From Bacilli bacterium (GTDB lineage Bacteria; Bacillota; Bacilli; RF39; UBA660): a stretch of 64,000 nucleotides of DNA. The notes below the pieces were generated by a model, which did not search any database, was not told where the DNA came from, and saw only the letters and a list, made by a program, of their open reading frames with translations. This document shows positions 60,420-64,000 of this stretch, one piece after another. The stretch spans positions 1 through 64,000 of the forward strand of contig JAFXUK010000003.1 in the NCBI GenBank assembly GCA_017525015.1, in the 5' to 3' direction. The translations under genes and the position numbers were made by a program. Within the stretch, counting starts at the first letter, position 1, and each line of letters begins with the position of its first letter.

Positions 60420-62036
60420 CTAATTCTCAACTATTTGCATAATGATTGGAACGACGTGTTTCTTTCTTGATACACATCCTTCAATGAACTCTCCTTCATG
60501 AATTTCTTCATCATATGCTAAGTCCATAATATTTTGGGCTTTTCTATTATATATGACATAACTACCATTTTTAATAATATCTGTTACATATAATGCGACT
60601 AAAGTATAATTATTACCTTCTGCAGTATTATCTAAGATATTAATATATTCATCTAATTCTTTTTCTATTTCTTCAAAGTTCATAGTAAAGAATTGTCCGA
60701 TACCAATTGTCTTATCATTAACTGTGAATAATTTATAATCATTATATAATACGTCTTCTTTAGATAATCCTTCTAGAGATGTACCTGATTTTAATAATTC
60801 CATACCATAAGACATGTAATCTATTCCTAAAATACTTGATAATTCTTCTATTGCTTTTCTATCTCTTTCAGTAGCAGTAGGACTCTTTAAGATTAATGTG
60901 TCTGAAAGAATTCCTGATAACATCATTCCAGCCATATCTTTTGGAATTTCTGTTTTAGTTTCTTTATATAATGTATAAACTATTGTAGATGTTGATCCTA
61001 CTACCATATTACGATAATTAATTGGATTATTTGTTGTGATACTACCTAAAGCATGGTGATCGAAGATTTCTTGAATTTCTGCTTCTTCTAAACCATCTAC
61101 ACTTTGTAATTTTTCATTATGATCTACAAGTATTACTTTCTTAGGATTCTTTTCTGATAAATCTGTTATTTTTAATAAACCTAAACATCTATTATTTTTA
61201 TCTACTACAGGATAATTTGTATGTTTTTGTTTATTATTAATATCGATAATATCTTGAACATAATCTTTTTCATTAAATGTAATTGGTTCTTTTAATTTAA
61301 TCATTGTTTTAATGTAATTAGATAAAGCTACTAGTCTTGATACTCGATAAGTATCATATGGAGTACGAATTATATTTACTCCATTTTTCTTAGCAATCTC
61401 TATATGTTCATCTTTAATATAAGAATCTCCTGATAGAATTATTAATTTAACTCCAGCATTTACTGCATACTCAATAACACTATGTCTATCTCCGACGATT
61501 AATATATTATTCTTTTCTAATTTAACATTACTAATAAATGTAGTAGAACGATATGCTGCGACAACTAATTTACCAATGATATCTTCACTTACTCTTACTA
61601 TTTCTTCACCTTTTAATACTCTTAAAATATTATCATATGAAGTATATAAGTCTTCGACATTTTCATTTACTAAGTTATATGATAAATCTTTTAATGTTAC
61701 TAAGCCTGAAAAATCTCCATTTTTCTTGCATACTGGAATTCCAGTTAACTCTGCTTGTAGCATTTCTTGATATCCATCATAAATACTCTTAGTATCTTCA
61801 ATCATAAATCCTTTATGATAATTAATATCTTTTAATTGTAGTTTTACATCATTTAAGTACTTAGGTTCTTTGACATTAAAATAATTCAATGCGAATGTTG
61901 TTTCTTTATTTAAATTACCTAAGACTCTAGCCTCTGTATTATCCCCTAATTGATTCTTTAAGTAAGAAAGAGCTATGGCTGATGTAACGGAATCTGTATC
62001 TGGTTTTTTATGACCAAATATATATGTTTTTTTCAT
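60420..62036 (-). CDS. Manganese-dependent inorganic pyrophosphatase with CBS and DRTGG domains
   Basis: A 538-residue cytosolic DHH-family pyrophosphatase with regulatory insert. The N-terminal metal motif is FGHKKPDTDS. Two CBS regions (about 60-125 and 245-300) flank a DRTGG-like part containing ILIVGDRHSVIEYAV. The DHH core follows with ILVDHNEK and IFDHHALG, and the DHHA2 domain ends the protein with GCVSRKKHVVP. In characterised relatives adenine nucleotides bind the CBS domains and regulate hydrolysis of PPi to phosphate. The start at ATG 62036 fits the family N-terminus; the ATG three codons before touches the AAGAAG site. PPi hydrolysis here sits in a genome that also uses PPi in PPDK. 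Confidence 0.88.
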   Translation of the reverse strand: MKKTYIFGHKKPDTDSVTSAIALSYLKNQLGDNTEARVLGNLNKETTFALNYFNVKEPKYLNDVKLQLKDINYHKGFMIEDTKSIYDGYQEMLQAELTGIPVCKKNGDFSGLVTLKDLSYNLVNENVEDLYTSYDNILRVLKGEEIVRVSEDIIGKLVVAAYRSTTFISNVKLEKNNILIVGDRHSVIEYAVNAGVKLIILSGDSYIKDEHIEIAKKNGVNIIRTPYDTYRVSRLVALSNYIKTMIKLKEPITFNEKDYVQDIIDINNKQKHTNYPVVDKNNRCLGLLKITDLSEKNPKKVILVDHNEKLQSVDGLEEAEIQEIFDHHALGSITTNNPINYRNMVVGSTSTIVYTLYKETKTEIPKDMAGMMLSGILSDTLILKSPTATERDRKAIEELSSILGIDYMSYGMELLKSGTSLEGLSKEDVLYNDYKLFTVNDKTIGIGQFFTMNFEEIEKELDEYINILDNTAEGNNYTLVALYVTDIIKNGSYVIYNRKAQNIMDLAYDEEIHEGEFIEGCVSRKKHVVPIIMQIVEN

Positions 62037-62081
62037 AATATCCATCTTCTTTCTAGTACATTATAACATAATATTTTGAAA

Positions 62082-62103
62082 TAAAAAAGAGCTTACGCTC
62101 TAT
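62082..62103 (-). terminator. Terminator of the HD-domain gene
   Basis: AGAGC pairs with GCTCT (extended by A-T pairs) around GTAA, followed by T6 on the minus strand; it contains the stop codon. Confidence 0.75.
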
Positions 62104-62594
62104 CTTAATAATCCTAAAAATATAAGTGCTAAGATGTTAGCAACACTGTGTTCATTTCTGGTAATAGAATATGCTCTTTCATAAACTGATACTACATCAT
62201 CTACTATATCTACTATCCAACTTTCTAAATATTTAGGTGGAGTAAATGTTACTGGGAACATATGAGTCTTAATAATATCTTCTTCCATTGGAGTTAAAGT
62301 AAAATACTTTTTAGAGTTTTCTACTGCAACGTTTGGATGAAGTCTAAGACTTCTTACCATTTTTCTATCTTTTAACTCATCTGTAAAGAAATCATGTAAC
62401 ATTGCTGCTTTAGTAGCAGAATAAACATTTAAATGTAATTTCTTAGTAATGATATATGTAAAATATGCTACTCTTTTAGAATGATCAAATCTATCTATTC
62501 CATGATGTGTACAATTTTTTAATTCTTGTACTTTAGGATGATTAGCATATTCATTAATTATATTATAAAATTCGTTGTCATTATACTTTGTCAT
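62100..62594 (-). CDS. HD domain phosphohydrolase
   Basis: A 164-residue protein of the HD superfamily. Metal ligands are visible in HGIDRFDHSKRVAY (first His), AAMLHDFF (His-Asp pair at about 84-85) and the later RLHPNVA and IIKTHMFP histidines. The short single-domain form with DHSKRVAY is common in Firmicutes and annotated as a putative hydrolase of nucleotides or phosphodiesters; the substrate is unknown. It lies 122 bases downstream of dnaB, separated by a terminator, so it is probably its own unit. Confidence 0.8.
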   Translation of the reverse strand: MTKYNDNEFYNIINEYANHPKVQELKNCTHHGIDRFDHSKRVAYFTYIITKKLHLNVYSATKAAMLHDFFTDELKDRKMVRSLRLHPNVAVENSKKYFTLTPMEEDIIKTHMFPVTFTPPKYLESWIVDIVDDVVSVYERAYSITRNEHSVANILALIFLGLLR

Positions 62595-62706
62595 AGGCTT
62601 TTTCCTTCCTCTAATAGGATAACATAAAAAACTCTTACATTATTAATATATGAGAAATTAAGCCTTTTTTTTACATTTTTTTACAAATATATTTACTTTT
62701 ATTTAC

Positions 62707-62727
62707 AAAAAAAGAATTAGACTAATT
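62707..62727 (-). terminator. Terminator of dnaB
   Basis: AAGAATTA pairs with TAATTCTT around a 3-base loop, followed by T7 on the minus strand; the stop codon is inside. Confidence 0.75.
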
Positions 62728-64000
62728 CTTTTAAAATCTTATCTAATTCTTCTACTTCTTCATCTGTAGTATCTGTAATATCTTGATCAGTTTCAAACCA
62801 TACTGGTAATTGTTCTTCTTTTACTGGTTTTTTCTTAATATCTTTTTCTTTTACCATTTCTTTCTTCATACGTTTATGGTATTTCTCAGCTATTTTCATT
62901 GCTTCTTCTACTGTTTCAACATTAGATCTTTTCCATTGACCAGCAATTGTTTCTACATAGCTTTTCTTTAATTGTTCGTTATTAGTTTTTAAAACATAAC
63001 TTATTAAGACATTTACTACTCCTGGATTTAGTTTTTGATCTATAAGTAGGCTTTCTACTAATCTTTTATCTCTATCAGTTGGTTCTGCTCCTTTATATTT
63101 TGCTTTTAATAACTGATATGGAGTTATATTTTCAAATGTATAGATCATTTTTGCTAATTTAGAGTTGTCTCCTTCAGGTTTCTTTAAGAAGTCTGGTTGC
63201 TTATTATAAATAAGTGATGGAAGATTACCTCCATTTTCAAATTGATAATAATCTCTACAACTTTTTCTTAAAATAGTTTTATCCATATAACCTTTTTCAT
63301 TTAGTGAATTTCTTATTATTTCTTGCATATCTAATGTTGATAATTCATAGATATAACTTAATTGATTTATTAATTCTTTTATTTCTGTATTAAAACACTT
63401 ATCACTAATTTGTGTCTTTGGAATACTTTGTTCTATTAAATCAAAATCAATACTCTTTTTAATTCCTAATTTATTAGAATTCTTTTTGATTAAATCTTCT
63501 TCTATTTCTAAAGTTGATCCTTTAACACTTTTAAATACTTCATCAAATGATGATGTAATATCTTCATAATCTCTTAATGTAATAGTTGGTATTTTAAAAG
63601 AATTTAATACTTTTTCATATTCTTTTTTACCAATATTATTATATAAAACTATATTTAATACTGGGTGATTGAAGAAGTCTGATGCTTGTAATGGAGAATA
63701 TACACAATAAACATATTGATTAATATTATCTTTTTTCATATATGTTTTTAAGAGCCCTATTGCTTCTAATTTTTCTCTAGCAATTACTATATCTTCTAAT
63801 TTTAATTGCATATTAGACATTAAATGATGATGAGTTAAATCTTCGCTCATTAAGTCTTTTTCATTTAGAGAATCTATTAATGTGAAATATAGAGATGTTG
63901 CAGTATAACCAATAATTGGTTGATATAGAATTGATACAATTCTTCTATCTTGTTCAGTGATAATACTTTTATTGATTACTGTATATGTATCTGCTGGAAC
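62717..64000 (-). CDS. dnaB: Replication initiation/primosome protein DnaB (Bacilli type), N-terminus beyond window
   Basis: The reading frame is open through the right edge, giving at least 427 codons. The edge portion reads VPADTYTVINKSIIT, then ILYQPIIGYTATSLY, which is the start region of Bacilli DnaB, so the Met at 63850 is internal and the true start lies outside. This protein, with DnaD and DnaI, loads the replicative helicase (called DnaC in Bacillus). Two winged-helix-like DnaB/DnaD domains are followed by a region with LLIDQKLNPGVVNVLISYVLK (the DDBH2 domain, at about 310-370), and a Lys/Glu-rich acidic tail. No dnaI follows, unlike in Bacillus. Confidence 0.88.
   Translation of the reverse strand, partial: VPADTYTVINKSIITEQDRRIVSILYQPIIGYTATSLYFTLIDSLNEKDLMSEDLTHHHLMSNMQLKLEDIVIAREKLEAIGLLKTYMKKDNINQYVYCVYSPLQASDFFNHPVLNIVLYNNIGKKEYEKVLNSFKIPTITLRDYEDITSSFDEVFKSVKGSTLEIEEDLIKKNSNKLGIKKSIDFDLIEQSIPKTQISDKCFNTEIKELINQLSYIYELSTLDMQEIIRNSLNEKGYMDKTILRKSCRDYYQFENGGNLPSLIYNKQPDFLKKPEGDNSKLAKMIYTFENITPYQLLKAKYKGAEPTDRDKRLVESLLIDQKLNPGVVNVLISYVLKTNNEQLKKSYVETIAGQWKRSNVETVEEAMKIAEKYHKRMKKEMVKEKDIKKKPVKEEQLPVWFETDQDITDTTDEEVEELDKILKELV

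Noticed and set aside
62717..63850. dnaB as a complete 377-residue gene starting at 63850.
   Set aside because: The frame stays open to the window edge and the extra 50 codons match the conserved N-terminal region of Bacilli DnaB.
1..64000. Mycoplasma-type genetic code (TGA = Trp), suggested by the very high A+T content and near absence of TGA stops.
   Set aside because: rsmD ends in TGA at its conserved length, and Trp codons are TGG where checked, for example in ppdK; reading TGA as stop gives full-length proteins.
1..64000. CRISPR arrays, insertion sequences, prophage genes, tRNA or rRNA genes.
   Set aside because: No direct-repeat/spacer pattern, transposase, integrase, phage structural gene or cloverleaf was found; the only tandem repeats are inside the 48991-50463 gene and the A/T array.

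Overview
This window is a chromosomal segment of a very A+T-rich (by eye about three quarters A+T) Gram-positive-type bacterium, most likely an uncultured gut member of the Bacilli in the RF39/Erysipelotrichia/Mollicutes-like range (inference). The supporting markers are a Bacilli primosomal DnaB, RNase HIII, the ylbD-ylbE-ylbF-rsmD gene order, parE-parC, an hrcA-grpE-dnaK-dnaJ operon under CIRCE control, UppP, RecD2, HelD and a SpoVB-like flippase. rsmD ends in TGA and long reading frames use TGG for Trp, so the standard bacterial code is more likely than Mycoplasma code 4. I see no rRNA, tRNA, CRISPR array or insertion sequence. About four fifths of the genes lie on the minus strand with no strand switch, so the window probably sits within one replichore.

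Layout. 1-6.3 kb (minus): start of an acyltransferase-3 gene coupled to an AbrB-like regulator, ppdK, a membrane protein, and a cvpA-trxA-zinc-ribbon-zinc-ribbon operon. 6.4-9.5 kb (plus): two mTERF-like helical-repeat proteins coupled to RNase HIII, then an unknown protein. 9.5-17.9 kb (minus): thyA-folA, then hrcA-grpE-dnaK-pepF-dnaJ with two CIRCE operators. 18-25.5 kb (minus): ylbD-ylbE-ylbF-rsmD-prepilin-like gene, and parE-parC. 25.6-29.6 kb: membrane and secreted proteins of unknown role. 29.6-30.6 kb: about 1 kb of extremely A+T-rich non-coding DNA with inverted iterated repeats and a probable gene remnant, next to a 91-codon gene with its own strong promoter. 30.9-41.9 kb (mostly minus): GNAT, DUF1846, a putative zincin, DUF1003, DUF362, a GT10 glycosyltransferase, a periplasmic-type thiol oxidoreductase divergent from a TetR regulator, and uppP. 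42-48.5 kb (minus): rdgB, an iPGM-like pseudoenzyme, map, a 52-residue membrane protein, recD2 and a radical SAM/SPASM protein. 48.6-50.5 kb (plus): a coupled pair of helical proteins, the second repeat-rich with an IPETG-type tail. 50.5-64 kb (mostly minus): mtaB, an acidic membrane-anchored protein, a SpoVB-like flippase (plus), an unknown protein with helD, phosphohexomutase, a type IV-like pilin, a COG2426 exporter with a CBS-DHH pyrophosphatase, an HD protein, and primosomal dnaB running off the right edge.

How it fits together. Most genes are housekeeping: protein folding, folate/thymidylate, topoisomerase IV, DNA repair and replication, nucleotide-pool cleaning and cell-envelope lipid recycling. 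Promoters follow a clear SigA pattern (TTGNNN-16/17-TATAAT, often with an extended TG), ribosome sites are AGGAGG/AGGTGA-like, and nearly every unit ends in a compact hairpin that often contains the stop codon. The least explained parts are the mTERF-like/RNase HIII operon, the A+T-rich repeat region at 29.6-30.6 kb, the repeat-rich IPETG protein pair facing a radical SAM/SPASM enzyme, the iPGM-like pseudoenzyme and the prepilin-like protein with lectin-like features.
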